Source: SIG701 sp045539595 | Lineage (GTDB): Bacteria; Bacillota; Clostridia; Oscillospirales; CAG-272 | Reading direction: 5' to 3' | Length of the DNA stretch: 40,299 nt | Assembly (NCBI GenBank): GCA_045539595.1 | Contig: JAZQFQ010000056.1 | Location: forward strand, 1 to 40,299 | Shown: positions 6,854 to 14,963 of the stretch, in pieces | Layout: each line of letters opens with the position of its first letter | Position numbering within the stretch: the first letter of the stretch is position 1 | Position numbers and translations under genes: made by a program | Notes under the pieces: model-generated | The model's database searches: none | What the model was told of the DNA's origin: nothing | Seen by the model: only the letters and a program-made list of their open reading frames with translations

Positions 6854-8935
6854 TTAAAATATTCCGAGTCCGCCGATGGCCACGATCAGGCCGGCGAACA
6901 CGATGGAAACCATGGACAGCAGTTTGATCAGGATATTGACGGAAGGACCGGCTGTATCCTTGAAGGGATCGCCTACGGTGTCACCTACGACAGCGGCCTT
7001 GTGATCCTCGGATCCCTTGCCGCCGGAGTGGCCGGCCTCGATGTACTTCTTGGCGTTATCCCAGGCACCGCCGGAGTTGGACATCATAATCGCCAGAGCA
7101 AATCCGGAAACCAGGGCACCGGCCAGCATACCTACCACGCCGTTGCAGCCCAGAACCAGGCCCACCACGATGGGGGATACCACGCCGAGGGCAGCGGGAG
7201 CGATCATTTCCTTCAAAGAGGACTTGGTGCAGATATCCACGCAGGTGGCGTAGTCTGCATCGGCCTTGCCGTCCAAAAGACCGGTGATCTCACGGAACTG
7301 CCGTCTTACTTCCACAACCACCTTCTGTGCCGCGCGGCCGACAGCCTGCATGGTGAGGGCGGAGAACAAAAACGGCAGCATAGCGCCGATGAACAGACCG
7401 ATCAGCACAGCGGGGTTGGTGATACTGAGATCCAGAAGTTCGGGATTGATGTTGGTGATTTCATCCGTATAGGACACGATCAGCGCCAGCGCGGTGAGAG
7501 CGGCGGAGCCGATGGCAAATCCCTTACCGGTCGCGGCAGTGGTGTTGCCCAGGGAATCCAGTGCGTCGGTTCTCTCGCGGACTTCCTCGGGCAGACCGCT
7601 CATCTGGGCGATACCGCCTGCGTTATCAGCGATGGGGCCATAGGCGTCGGTAGCGAGGGTGATACCGAGGGTGGACAGCATACCCACAGCGGACAGGCCC
7701 ACACCGTACAGGCCGCTCTCAAAGGAAGCGATGCCGCCGGCGCAGAAGTAGCTGACGAGGATAGACACGCCCACGATGATCACGGGGATGGCGGTGGAAT
7801 TCATACCCAGGGCGATACCGTCGATGATGATGGTGGCGGTACCGGTTTCGCTGGATTTCGACAGCTTCTTTGTAGGCTTATAGGAATCGGAGGTGTAGTA
7901 TTCGGTGAAGTAACCGATCAGCACACCGGCCAGAAGGCCCGAGACAACGGCGCCGATCAGGCCCAGGTGATCGGGGGTGATGGCGAAGATCAGTGCCACG
8001 CTGGCCAAAGCGGAGATGAGCGCGGCGGAATATGTACCCTTACGGAGGGAGGACAGAAGCTGTTTCTGGCCTGCGCCTTCCTTGGTGGAAACGAAGAAGC
8101 AGGAAATGATGGACGCGAGGATACCCATAGCGGCGATGCACATAGGCAGAAGCACGCCCTTCAGGCCATAGCCTGCGGCCACGGCGAGAGCGCCGCTGGA
8201 AATGATGGAGCCCACATAGGACTCGTACAGATCCGCGCCCATACCGGCCACGTCGCCCACGTTATCGCCCACGTTGTCGGCGATGCAGGCGGGGTTGCGG
8301 GGGTCATCCTCGGGGATACCGGCTTCCACCTTACCCACCAGATCCGCGCCGACGTCGGCGGCCTTGGTGAAGATACCGCCGCCCACACGGGCGAAGAGGG
8401 CCATGGAAGACGCACCCATACCGAAGGTCAGCATGGTGGAGGTCAGATCCTCAATGGGCAGTTTGAAACCGAATTTCAGAAGAATGAACCAGAAGCTGAT
8501 ATCGAACAAACCGAGACCGACCACGGTCAGACCGGTAACCATACCGGAGGAGAAGGCGATCTTCAAGCCCCGGTTCAGCCCCTCACGGGCACCCTGTGCG
8601 GTACGGGTGTTGGCGTAGGTGGATATCTTCATTCCGATGAAGCCGGACAAACCGGAGAACACGCCGCCGGTCAGAAAAGCAACGGGAACGAAGGGGGTAA
8701 TGGTTCCGGCCACAGCCAGAACGGTAAGCAGCACAATAATTACGGCGAAGAAGACGGCAACCGTCTTGTACTGGCGCTTCAGATACGCCATGGCACCTTT
8801 CCGGATTTTAGCGGAAATGGCCGCCATTTCCTCGGTGCCCTCAGGCAGCCGTTTTACGGAAAAATACTTGTACGCGGCGAAGCCCAATGCGATCAGTGCC
8901 GCCGCCATTACGAGAAAAGGGATATACTCTGTCAT
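6854..8935 (-). CDS. hppA: Membrane-bound ion-pumping pyrophosphatase (K+-dependent type)
   Basis: This 693-aa integral membrane protein has about 16 helices. It hydrolyses pyrophosphate and pumps H+ or Na+ across the cytoplasmic membrane. The PPi/Mg-binding blocks are clear: GGGIFTKAADVGADLVGK, then the acidic EDDPRNPACIADNVGDN run, and a late GDTVGDPFKDT. The motif GNTTAATGKGFAIGSAAL has Ala where K+-independent enzymes carry Lys, which indicates the K+-stimulated subfamily. Whether it pumps Na+ or H+ cannot be read safely by eye. The start at 8935 has AGGAG six bases upstream. It is a single-gene unit with its own promoter. Confidence 0.96.
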   Translation of the reverse strand: MTEYIPFLVMAAALIALGFAAYKYFSVKRLPEGTEEMAAISAKIRKGAMAYLKRQYKTVAVFFAVIIVLLTVLAVAGTITPFVPVAFLTGGVFSGLSGFIGMKISTYANTRTAQGAREGLNRGLKIAFSSGMVTGLTVVGLGLFDISFWFILLKFGFKLPIEDLTSTMLTFGMGASSMALFARVGGGIFTKAADVGADLVGKVEAGIPEDDPRNPACIADNVGDNVGDVAGMGADLYESYVGSIISSGALAVAAGYGLKGVLLPMCIAAMGILASIISCFFVSTKEGAGQKQLLSSLRKGTYSAALISALASVALIFAITPDHLGLIGAVVSGLLAGVLIGYFTEYYTSDSYKPTKKLSKSSETGTATIIIDGIALGMNSTAIPVIIVGVSILVSYFCAGGIASFESGLYGVGLSAVGMLSTLGITLATDAYGPIADNAGGIAQMSGLPEEVRERTDALDSLGNTTAATGKGFAIGSAALTALALIVSYTDEITNINPELLDLSITNPAVLIGLFIGAMLPFLFSALTMQAVGRAAQKVVVEVRRQFREITGLLDGKADADYATCVDICTKSSLKEMIAPAALGVVSPIVVGLVLGCNGVVGMLAGALVSGFALAIMMSNSGGAWDNAKKYIEAGHSGGKGSEDHKAAVVGDTVGDPFKDTAGPSVNILIKLLSMVSIVFAGLIVAIGGLGIF

Positions 8936-8969
8936 GGTATTCTCCTGCGATGTAAATTAAAGTAATGTA

Positions 8970-8998
8970 ATTATATAACATTTCTCTCAGAATTTCAA
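8970..8998 (-). promoter_or_regulatory. Sigma-A promoter of hppA
   Basis: On the minus strand TTGAAA (8993-8998), a 17-nt spacer and TATAAT (8970-8975), about 35 bp before the hppA start codon. Confidence 0.8.
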
Positions 8999-9080
8999 CA
9001 TTTTTTCGAACCTTTTTTGAAATTTTATGAACTTTTTTCAAAAAAACCGAACTTATATAACAGGGGGCATCCCTCTCGCC

Positions 9081-9120
9081 CGATCAAACTGCACATTTTA
9101 TGTGCAAATTGATCGTTTTT
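9081..9120 (+). terminator. Terminator-like hairpin without an assigned gene
   Basis: CGATCAA and TTGATCG (with inner GCACA/TGTGC) form a long stem followed by TTTTT on the plus strand. No plus-strand gene precedes it, so it may be a second backstop structure or part of an unannotated small RNA. Confidence 0.4.
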
Positions 9121-9141
9121 GTGAAAAGGGGCGTTTGCTCA

Positions 9142-9172
9142 CAAAAAATCGGCAGAGGGTGATCCTCTGCCG
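9142..9172 (-). terminator. Terminator of the aminotransferase gene
   Basis: CGGCAGAGG (9150-9158) pairs with CCTCTGCCG (9164-9172). On the minus strand TTTTTT follows directly. It sits about 40 bp downstream of the aminotransferase stop. Confidence 0.8.
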
Positions 9173-9210
9173 AGATTGTGTATGGATTTGGGATTTGCGG
9201 CGGAAGCGGA

Positions 9211-10497
9211 TCACTCTTTGTTCGCCAAGAGCTTCTCCGCGGATACGAGACGCACGCACTGGCACACGATATGGGTGGCCTGCTCCAATTCCTCCAGGGT
9301 GGGGCAAGAGGGAGCGATGCGCAGGTTCTTATCCTTGGGATCGCATCCGTAGGGATAGGTGGCGCCGGCTTCGGTGAGGGCTACGCCCACGGAGCGGGCC
9401 AGTTTATACACGCGGCGGGCGCAGTCGTCCATGGTATTCAGGCTGATGAAGTAGCCGCCCTTGGGATTGGTCCAATCGGCGATGCCCGTGCCGCCCAATT
9501 CCCGCTCAAACACGTGCTTCACCATCTCAAACTTGGGACGGAGAATCTCCGCGTGGCGGCGCATATGGGCACGGATACCGTCGGCGTTGCCGAAATACTT
9601 CACGTGGCGCATCTGGTTGATCTTATCAAAGCCGATGGTCTGCGTAGAGAGGATGGGCTTGATCTGGTGGATATTGTTCTCGCTGGCCGCCATGATCGCC
9701 ACGCCGGAACCGGGGAAGGAAATCTTGGAGGTGGAGGCGAAGTAGAAGATATTATCCACGTTGCCGCACTCCTCCGCCGCCGCGAAGATATCCATCAGCT
9801 TTACTTCCTCATCGTACAACTCGTGGATGGCGTAAGCGTTATCCCAGAAGATACGGAAGTCGGGTGCCGCGGGACGCAGGGATGCCAGTTCTTCCACCAC
9901 GGCATCGGAATAGGTGATGCCGTCGGGATTGGAGAACTTCGGCACGCACCAGATACCCTTTACGGCGGGGTCGGAGCAGACGTGCAGACGCACCTGCTTC
10001 ATATCCGGTCCTTCGGGGGTCATGGGGATCGGGATCATCTCGATGCCGAGGGCACGGCAGATGGCGAAGTGACGGTCATATCCGGGGGAAGGGCACAGGA
10101 ATTTGATTCTTCCCTGCCGGCCCCAGGGCTCGTATCCGCCGCGGACGCCGAACAGCATGCAGCGCACCACGGTGTCAAACATCAGATTGAGGGAGGAGTT
10201 GCCCGCCACGATGAGGCGGGACTCGGGAATATGGAGCAGCTCGGAGAACATCCGCTTGGCTTCGGGGATGCCGTCCAGCACGCCGTAGTTGCGGCAATCC
10301 AGGCCGCCATCGGACACGCAGTCCTCCGCTCCGGCGATGACGCCCAGCATACCGGTGGACAGATCCAGCTGGGCCCGGCTGGGCTTGCCGCGGGTCAGAT
10401 CCAGTTTCAGGTTCTGCTGACGGGCGGCTTCCAGTTCCGCCGCCGCCTGATCGCGGAGAGTTTTCAGTTCACTTTTGGACAGATTCGACCACATCAT
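9211..10497 (-). CDS. PLP-dependent class I/II aminotransferase (aspartate type Ic-like)
   Basis: This 428-aa cytosolic enzyme of fold-type I resembles the aspartate aminotransferase-like family PF12897. Expected PLP contacts are visible: N190 in SNPDG, D219 in FWDNAY for the pyridine nitrogen, and the Schiff-base lysine K258 in STSKISFPGSG. The length fits the family. An open frame extends 63 codons further upstream, but the promoter at 10597-10625 and the AAAGG before 10497 support the start MMWSNL. The exact amino donor is not determined. It is monocistronic, with a 5' leader of about 90 nt. Confidence 0.88.
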   Translation of the reverse strand: MMWSNLSKSELKTLRDQAAAELEAARQQNLKLDLTRGKPSRAQLDLSTGMLGVIAGAEDCVSDGGLDCRNYGVLDGIPEAKRMFSELLHIPESRLIVAGNSSLNLMFDTVVRCMLFGVRGGYEPWGRQGRIKFLCPSPGYDRHFAICRALGIEMIPIPMTPEGPDMKQVRLHVCSDPAVKGIWCVPKFSNPDGITYSDAVVEELASLRPAAPDFRIFWDNAYAIHELYDEEVKLMDIFAAAEECGNVDNIFYFASTSKISFPGSGVAIMAASENNIHQIKPILSTQTIGFDKINQMRHVKYFGNADGIRAHMRRHAEILRPKFEMVKHVFERELGGTGIADWTNPKGGYFISLNTMDDCARRVYKLARSVGVALTEAGATYPYGCDPKDKNLRIAPSCPTLEELEQATHIVCQCVRLVSAEKLLANKE

Positions 10498-10596
10498 ATA
10501 AGATAACGCCTTTCGATTCGCTATGTATTGCGGCTGCACCGCAGGATTTGGCACGATTTGTTGCACAAATTGCATATTTTGCGCAGATTCCCCCTT

Positions 10597-10625
10597 ATTA
10601 TACACGATTTCGCGAAGGATTGCAA
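10597..10625 (-). promoter_or_regulatory. Sigma-A promoter of the aminotransferase gene
   Basis: On the minus strand TTGCAA (10620-10625), a 17-nt spacer and TATAAT (10597-10602). Confidence 0.8.
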
Positions 10626-10683
10626 GATGCTTCATGCAAAAATGGGAAAGAATTTGCAAAATTCTTTCGTATATAGTATATGA

Positions 10684-10708
10684 CAAAAAAGCAGGGGCGG
10701 CGCCCCTG
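10684..10708 (-). terminator. Terminator of the XRE regulator gene
   Basis: GCAGGGGC and GCCCCTGC form a stem (10690-10708). TTTTTT follows on the minus strand, a few bases after the stop codon. Confidence 0.85.
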
Positions 10709-10714
10709 CTCCTA

Positions 10715-11314
10715 TCACGATTTTTTGCCGCCCCATTTGCGCAGGACGATGGCCAGGATTCCGCCGCCGATCATCACGATGACGCCGATGACGATCATCA
10801 CCCCGGCGAGGACGGACACGGGATTGTTCTGCGCCATGGCGTCTATAGACGGACCGGCCACCCCCATCATACCGGAGAGATCGTACACTTCACCGAACAT
10901 ATATCCCGGTGCGGAGGTGACAAAGCTATTTTGCACACCCGCCATCATCCTCCCGACGATGAAGCGGGCCAACGCCCCCAGCCCGGCGATGCCTGCGCCC
11001 ACCAGCGACACGTACACGCCCAGCAGCCATCCGTACCGGTTGACCCAATACTTCGCGTCCCGTTTGGGACGGGACGGGGTGGGCTCCGCCGTCGGGATCT
11101 CCGCCGCCGGGATCTCCTCCGCATCGGACAAAAGCCAATCCGTGGTGACGCCGAACTCCTTAGCCAGGGCCACAACGGTGGGAAGCTCCGGCATGGCCTC
11201 CCCGGTTTCCCATTTGCTGACCGCCTGACGGGACACGCCGATCCGCTCCGCCAGCGCTTCCTGAGACAATCCCGCCTTCTTGCGGCACTGCAGTATTTTC
11301 TCCGCTAAATGCAT
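10715..11314 (-). CDS. XRE-family regulator with C-terminal membrane segments
   Basis: This 199-aa protein has an N-terminal Cro/CI helix-turn-helix at residues 3-60 (KAGLSQEALAERIGVSRQAVSKWETG). A Pro/Glu linker follows (65-85). Two transmembrane helices lie at about 95-120 and 160-190, and the C-terminus is KKS. It is a membrane-tethered DNA-binding protein, so a membrane or envelope signal could control it, though the signal is unknown. I start at 11314 (MHLAEKIL) because AGGAGG lies eight bases upstream. The longer frame has no such site. A 15-bp palindrome upstream (11391-11405) could be its own operator. Confidence 0.85.
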   Translation of the reverse strand: MHLAEKILQCRKKAGLSQEALAERIGVSRQAVSKWETGEAMPELPTVVALAKEFGVTTDWLLSDAEEIPAAEIPTAEPTPSRPKRDAKYWVNRYGWLLGVYVSLVGAGIAGLGALARFIVGRMMAGVQNSFVTSAPGYMFGEVYDLSGMMGVAGPSIDAMAQNNPVSVLAGVMIVIGVIVMIGGGILAIVLRKWGGKKS

Positions 11315-11390
11315 ATGTTTTTCCTCCTGTGGTTTTTCACATACTACCACAATCGGGGCTGTGCGGCCACCATGTACAGATGGAATTTCC

Positions 11391-11405
11391 GCAACCAATG
11401 GTTGC
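11391..11405. promoter_or_regulatory. Candidate XRE operator palindrome
   Basis: GCAACCAATGGTTGC is a 15-bp inverted repeat (6-bp arms, 3-bp centre) between the XRE gene and the deacetylase stop codon. An extended -10-like TGGTAGTAT lies between it and the XRE start on the minus strand. The regulatory role is a guess from position. Confidence 0.35.
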
Positions 11406-11417
11406 GACGGGGGATTT

Positions 11418-12353
11418 TTACGGATTTTCCCCGGTTTTTTCGCCGATTTTCGACAGGCCTGCACGCGCACGGCTGTAGTTGGCAATCTTTGTCATATCCA
11501 CATCTTCCCCGGACACGTTGACGCGCAAAAGGATCTTTCCGTCCGTTTCCGCGTTGTACCACGCCGGCTTATCCTGCATCACAAACAGATCCCATCCCTC
11601 CCGGTGCAGGGACTGCATGGTGGCCTGGGTGTACGCGCCGCCGGGATAGGCAAGGATCCGGCAGTGGCTGTTTCCCAGATTCCGGGTCAATTCCTCCTGT
11701 GAGCGGCGGACATCCGCCAAAAACGGATCCCGCAGACTGCTTCGTGCGCTTTTGTGGGTGTGGGTGTGGGAATACAGGGACAATACCCCCGTGGCCCGGG
11801 CTTGCCGCAGCTGCTGCCACGACATATGATTGGATGCCCACACGCTTTCCGTGATCACAAACACCGCCGCCTTCACGCCCAGCGACCGCAGTACCGGCAA
11901 AGCCAGCGTCAGATTGGACAGATATCCGTCATCGAAGGTGACGATGAAGTAATCCTGCGTCAGGCTGTAGTTTCCGTCCACGTAATCCTCGATGGACAAG
12001 GGAAGATAGCCCAGGGACAGAAGGGACTCGATGTTCTGACGCAATCGGTCCGGCGTGGTGGTCCACGGAGTCACCGCCGTGGGATCCAGCGTCAGATCGT
12101 GATACATCAGGCCGAGAATGTCGCCCCGCTCCGTTTCCGTCACAGGTGCGCTCTCGTCCACGCTCCGCTGGGGATCCTCCGCCGGGGGCGGCGTAATCAC
12201 CGGAACAGTGGGCGTGACGGACAGAATGGTGGGCAGGCGCTCCGTCTCGTAGACGGTGGGCATATATATTTCCATCGGATAGGCAACAAAGCCCCAGAGA
12301 ATCGCCGCGGCCAAAGCGGCAAACAGCAGGCGCAGGAAAAATCGCTTCAGCAA
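11418..12353 (-). CDS. Membrane-anchored polysaccharide deacetylase (CE4)
   Basis: This 311-aa protein has an N-terminal signal anchor (LKRFFLRLLFAALAAAILWGF). A Pro/Thr-rich linker leads to a NodB-type domain from about residue 90. The CE4 motifs are present: TFDDGY with the catalytic and metal Asp pair, SHTHTHKS with the metal His residues, and RILAYPGGAY. It probably removes acetyl groups from peptidoglycan or another wall glycan outside the membrane. I choose the TTG start at 12353. AAGGAGG precedes it at the right distance, and the upstream ATG lies inside the promoter at 12391-12419. The longer reading frame runs into antisense of the tRNA and is an artefact. Confidence 0.88.
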   Translation of the reverse strand: MLKRFFLRLLFAALAAAILWGFVAYPMEIYMPTVYETERLPTILSVTPTVPVITPPPAEDPQRSVDESAPVTETERGDILGLMYHDLTLDPTAVTPWTTTPDRLRQNIESLLSLGYLPLSIEDYVDGNYSLTQDYFIVTFDDGYLSNLTLALPVLRSLGVKAAVFVITESVWASNHMSWQQLRQARATGVLSLYSHTHTHKSARSSLRDPFLADVRRSQEELTRNLGNSHCRILAYPGGAYTQATMQSLHREGWDLFVMQDKPAWYNAETDGKILLRVNVSGEDVDMTKIANYSRARAGLSKIGEKTGENP

Positions 12354-12390
12354 ACGGCTCCCCTCCTTTTTCGCATTGCATAGCAGTACA

Positions 12391-12419
12391 ATTATACCCA
12401 TTTTTCGCGGAAAATGCAA
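12391..12419 (-). promoter_or_regulatory. Sigma-A promoter of the deacetylase gene
   Basis: On the minus strand TTGCAT (12414-12419), a 17-nt spacer and TATAAT (12391-12396). Transcription would start near 12384, ruling out start codons further upstream. Confidence 0.8.
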
Positions 12420-12470
12420 TGCGTAACGGAAAAAAAGCCGCCCCGACGGCCAGATTGTTTGAAATTCCTC

Positions 12471-12499
12471 TTGACTTTTGGGGGGCATCGTGCTACAAT
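12471..12499 (+). promoter_or_regulatory. Sigma-A promoter of tRNA-Pro
   Basis: TTGACT (12471-12476), a 17-nt spacer and TACAAT (12494-12499), 50 bp before the mature tRNA. It is divergent from the deacetylase promoter. Confidence 0.85.
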
Positions 12500-12548
12500 A
12501 TTTAGGTCCTATGGGAATCTGTAGGGCGAATCGTGCAAACCAAACAAT

Positions 12549-12625
12549 CGGGGTGTGGCTCAGTTCGGTAGAGCGCTTGGTTCGGGACCAAGAGGCCGCT
12601 GGTTCAAATCCAGTCACTCCGACCA
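12549..12625 (+). tRNA. tRNA-Pro, anticodon CGG
   Basis: A 77-nt cloverleaf can be drawn by eye. The acceptor stem is CGGGGTG with CACTCCG (one G-U). The D arm contains GGCTCAGTTCGGTAGAGC. The anticodon stem is CTTGG/CCAAG around TTCGGGA, which gives anticodon CGG. The T arm is CTGGTTCAAATCCAG. Discriminator A and encoded CCA complete it. A terminator follows at once. The anticodon-loop to T-loop part is repeated exactly at 31501-31527, so this gene is a candidate integration site. Confidence 0.95.
12581..12607 (+). repeat. 27-bp direct repeat, copy 1 (inside tRNA-Pro)
   Basis: The segment from the anticodon loop to the T-loop of tRNA-Pro is identical over 27 bp to 31501-31527. Identity stops sharply on both sides. 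It is a candidate attL core for the accessory DNA between the copies. Confidence 0.6.
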
Positions 12626-12630
12626 AAAAG

Positions 12631-12674
12631 AAAGACCTTTCAAGGCTGAAATGGCAGCTTTGAGAGGTCTTTTT
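12631..12674 (+). terminator. Terminator after tRNA-Pro
   Basis: AAAGACCT with AGGTCTTT closes a long stem, with additional inner pairing CAAGGCTG/CAGCTTTG. TTTTT follows. Confidence 0.8.
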
Positions 12675-13221
12675 GTGCGTTTTGGATAGATGGAAGAATT
12701 CCGCTTTGGAAATAATTCAACTGGAATTCAACAGACAATCCTGCGATGGGTATCGACGAAGAGATTTATGAAAGACCTTTGATTGAGAGCACAGCGGATT
12801 CTCAAGGAAGTGCTATGGGGCTATTTGTGTATAGGAAGAAATAATGAATAGTACGGCTGCCGAGAACGACTTCCGCACTACATTTTTCACGTTGTATTCT
12901 CACGATTATGATCATTTTATGAAGTCAAGTAATTCTCCGGAACTTTCAGGCTGTTTACACCACATACAAATTGAGTCTTCACGTATTACTCGATCTCATT
13001 ATTCTCACAACTATAGCGTTTTTCAACGATGATACTGGCACGTGTATGTCTTCCCATGCAATAATATAAAACTCTACATCCGTATGCCTATCACACACTG
13101 CATGAGAATCCGCGATAGATTTTATATACTCGCTCATCGTTTGGTAGTGCGTCCAGCCATAGTTTGTTTCGGTATTATGAAAAATCACGTTTACTCTTCT
13201 TTTTATGTATATATATTACAA
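12675..13221. other. Gene-poor stretch with possible gene remnants
   Basis: No convincing gene is seen. A minus-strand GTG-started frame (12979-13188, 69 codons, containing YGWTHYQTMSEYIKSIADSHA) has protein-like composition and a weak AAGAAGAG site. It may be a decayed gene. A 32-codon plus-strand frame ends at about 12843. Neither has a recognisable family. Confidence 0.4.
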
Positions 13222-13253
13222 AACAGAGCCGAAGCGAATGCCTCTGCTCTGTC
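13222..13253 (-). terminator. Terminator of the leftward AAA+ operon
   Basis: ACAGAGC (13223-13229) pairs with GCTCTGT (13246-13252). On the minus strand TTTTGT follows, directly after the last gene of the operon. Confidence 0.65.
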
Positions 13254-13256
13254 TGT

Positions 13257-14120
13257 TTATTCATCTAAATTGATAACAATCTGCGTCATTTTTCCATCCG
13301 GAAGGGGATTCTTGCTGACATAAAGTGTCTCATCTTGTTCAGCGAGTTTAACACTTTCTACGTTACCTATCGTAAGTTGATGTTTTAGAAGAGTGTAGGA
13401 CAGAAGCACAAAATTCTCGGCCAGAACCTTCGGGGGATTCAATAGAAAACATACTTCAGAAAACTCCGTGGCGGTAGCTGCACCTTCTGCTTGAAATAGT
13501 TCAAAGGATTCCTCCAGTACAGCGGATGAAATATAGACAGGAGGATTTGGGGACACAGTTTCTACAGCAATCATTTTGTTATTTTCCATCAGATAATGTT
13601 CATACGCGGAAAGATTATCGTCGGTAAGCTCGGGGGCATTCTTTCGGCATAATTTATTGAACTCCTTTGCGGTGAAAAATCTTTTCTGATCCAGCAATTT
13701 TTGTGTTTCATCATGATATGCAGAACAAATGATATGCTCACTGTCCAGAAGGAACGCTATTCCGCTTTCCAGTGCCGGTTTCCAGACGGTGTGCATATCC
13801 ACAATGCCATCCAACAGAAACAGAATGCCGCAACTTTCCTCAAGCGAGGCGATGTTCTGTGATGCAATCCATGTAGGAAAACGGTTTTTGATCACATGGT
13901 ATCGGTACCAGCACAGCAGAATAAGCGCAATCAACACAACCAAAATAACGCATATAATTTTACCTAGCGTTATAAAAAAATCGGGATATTCCTGGATTGC
14001 TCCGATGATGAACCCTACCACAAGACATGTGCCGAGTATCTTGCCAAGTTTTTTCCACAATTCTCCCAGTGACCCGATCACACCGATAATTACGAGAATG
14101 ACTATAATGGTAACTAACAT
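13257..14120 (-). CDS. Membrane protein of unknown function, last gene of AAA+ operon
   Basis: This 287-aa protein has two or three N-terminal transmembrane helices within residues 1-75 (MLVTIIVILVIIGVIG; LGTCLVVGFIIGAI; IICVILVVLIALILLCW). A cytoplasmic domain of about 210 residues with no recognised fold follows. It contains repeated acidic helix-like stretches and ends in IVINLDE. I start at 14120 rather than 14171, because the longer frame overlaps the preceding gene, whose stop lies four bases before 14120. It closes a five-gene unit headed by a Cys-pair peptide and an AAA+ ATPase. Its helices could anchor a complex, but that is inference from context. Confidence 0.65.
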   Translation of the reverse strand: MLVTIIVILVIIGVIGSLGELWKKLGKILGTCLVVGFIIGAIQEYPDFFITLGKIICVILVVLIALILLCWYRYHVIKNRFPTWIASQNIASLEESCGILFLLDGIVDMHTVWKPALESGIAFLLDSEHIICSAYHDETQKLLDQKRFFTAKEFNKLCRKNAPELTDDNLSAYEHYLMENNKMIAVETVSPNPPVYISSAVLEESFELFQAEGAATATEFSEVCFLLNPPKVLAENFVLLSYTLLKHQLTIGNVESVKLAEQDETLYVSKNPLPDGKMTQIVINLDE

Positions 14121-14124
14121 ACAC

Positions 14125-14601
14125 TCACTCTCTTTCAAGCGGTGAGTCAATATCGTAGGAGAGTATTTCACCCGCCTGTAGTTTTCTAAGTTCAGGCGAA
14201 GAATCCCAGCCGGACAGGGATCCCTCCTTGTCGGTTCTTTTCAGCTCATACTGCTCCCACTGACCGCTGACGGATTTTAGATACATCGTTGTAATGCAGA
14301 TAATTGTTCCATCATCATCCAGTTCGATTTTCAGTTTTCCTGCTACAAAGGCGTACCCGGGTTTTGTCTTTTTCAGCCGGCGCATATATCGAATAATTTC
14401 ATGATCCTGTTCATCACTGATGTTCTCCAGCCATTCATCAAATGGTATTGGATGGGGTGCGCCGGATTTGATTAACTCTGCTGTCTTTTTGACTCCTCGA
14501 AAAATTGCTTTACCCCAATCTCCGTCCGCTACAGCCTGGACAATCTCTTCTTTTTCTTGATTCTCTGCTTCAATATCCTTGTATTCCGGGCGTCGTGCCA
14601 T
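14125..14601 (-). CDS. Hypothetical protein of AAA+ operon
   Basis: This 158-aa, charged and probably soluble protein starts at 14601 (MARRPEYKD) because AAAGGAG lies at the proper distance. The upstream in-frame ATG overlaps the stop of the preceding gene. No domain is recognised. Its tail, GQWEQYELKRTDKEG through YDIDSPLERE, resembles the tail of the 115-aa neighbour (GHWEEITSIRTISES through DITDELEMNLE), including the G-[HQ]-WE-[EQ], RT and DI..LE positions. The two proteins may share a motif read by a common partner such as the operon's AAA+ ATPase. The function is unknown. Confidence 0.65.
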   Translation of the reverse strand: MARRPEYKDIEAENQEKEEIVQAVADGDWGKAIFRGVKKTAELIKSGAPHPIPFDEWLENISDEQDHEIIRYMRRLKKTKPGYAFVAGKLKIELDDDGTIICITTMYLKSVSGQWEQYELKRTDKEGSLSGWDSSPELRKLQAGEILSYDIDSPLERE

Positions 14602-14615
14602 CTTGTTTTCTCCTT

Positions 14616-14963
14616 TCATGCACTTTCCAGGTTCATTTCAAGCTCATCTGTAATATCCACGTCTTCATACAGAGAAGCCTTTTCCAAAATATCCTTCGGG
14701 ACTTCACTTTCAGATATGGTTCGGATAGAAGTAATTTCTTCCCAGTGACCGTTCTCTTTGGCGTAACTCTTGGATATTTCCTTTAGTCCTTCCTGCAGTT
14801 TTCGGATAAGAATCCTTGATCCAAGAACAACCTTTTTTAGAATATTCTTTATGTGATTGATCGCACCCCGGAGAAAATCCAGAATATCGTTCCAGAATGC
14901 CGCCACAATCCCCGCAAGACCAGCGGTTAGGATTGCGCCTACGATAATGCTGGTCAAAATCAT
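14616..14963 (-). CDS. Small membrane-anchored protein of AAA+ operon
   Basis: This 115-aa protein has an N-terminal hydrophobic helix (MILTSIIVGAILTAGLAGIVAAFW). An amphipathic basic stretch follows (RGAINHIKNILKKVVLGSRILIRKLQEGLKE). The C-terminal tail is acidic. Its ATG overlaps the AAA+ gene stop by four bases (ATGA), so translation is coupled. The helix followed by a basic amphipathic region could insert into or disrupt membranes, or simply anchor the protein. No family is recognised. The tail resembles that of the next gene's product. Confidence 0.7.
   Translation of the reverse strand: MILTSIIVGAILTAGLAGIVAAFWNDILDFLRGAINHIKNILKKVVLGSRILIRKLQEGLKEISKSYAKENGHWEEITSIRTISESEVPKDILEKASLYEDVDITDELEMNLESA

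Noticed and set aside
6842..8965. Very long plus-strand open frame opposite hppA (and similar frames opposite the SLH, AGCS and aminotransferase genes)
   Set aside because: The translations are rich in His, Gly and Asp with no domain, lack ribosome sites, and mirror the codon bias of the true minus-strand genes. They are antisense shadows.
9081..9120. Possible small RNA ending at a plus-strand hairpin
   Set aside because: Only the hairpin and T run are visible; no promoter or further structure was found, so it is listed only as a terminator-like element.
12354..12626. N-terminal extension of the deacetylase frame through the tRNA region
   Set aside because: It crosses the deacetylase promoter and reads the complement of tRNA-Pro; the product is the common EPAASWSRTKR artefact.
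12844..13032. 62-codon plus-strand frame
   Set aside because: No ribosome site or conserved pattern; it overlaps a somewhat more protein-like minus-strand frame. Neither is listed as a gene.
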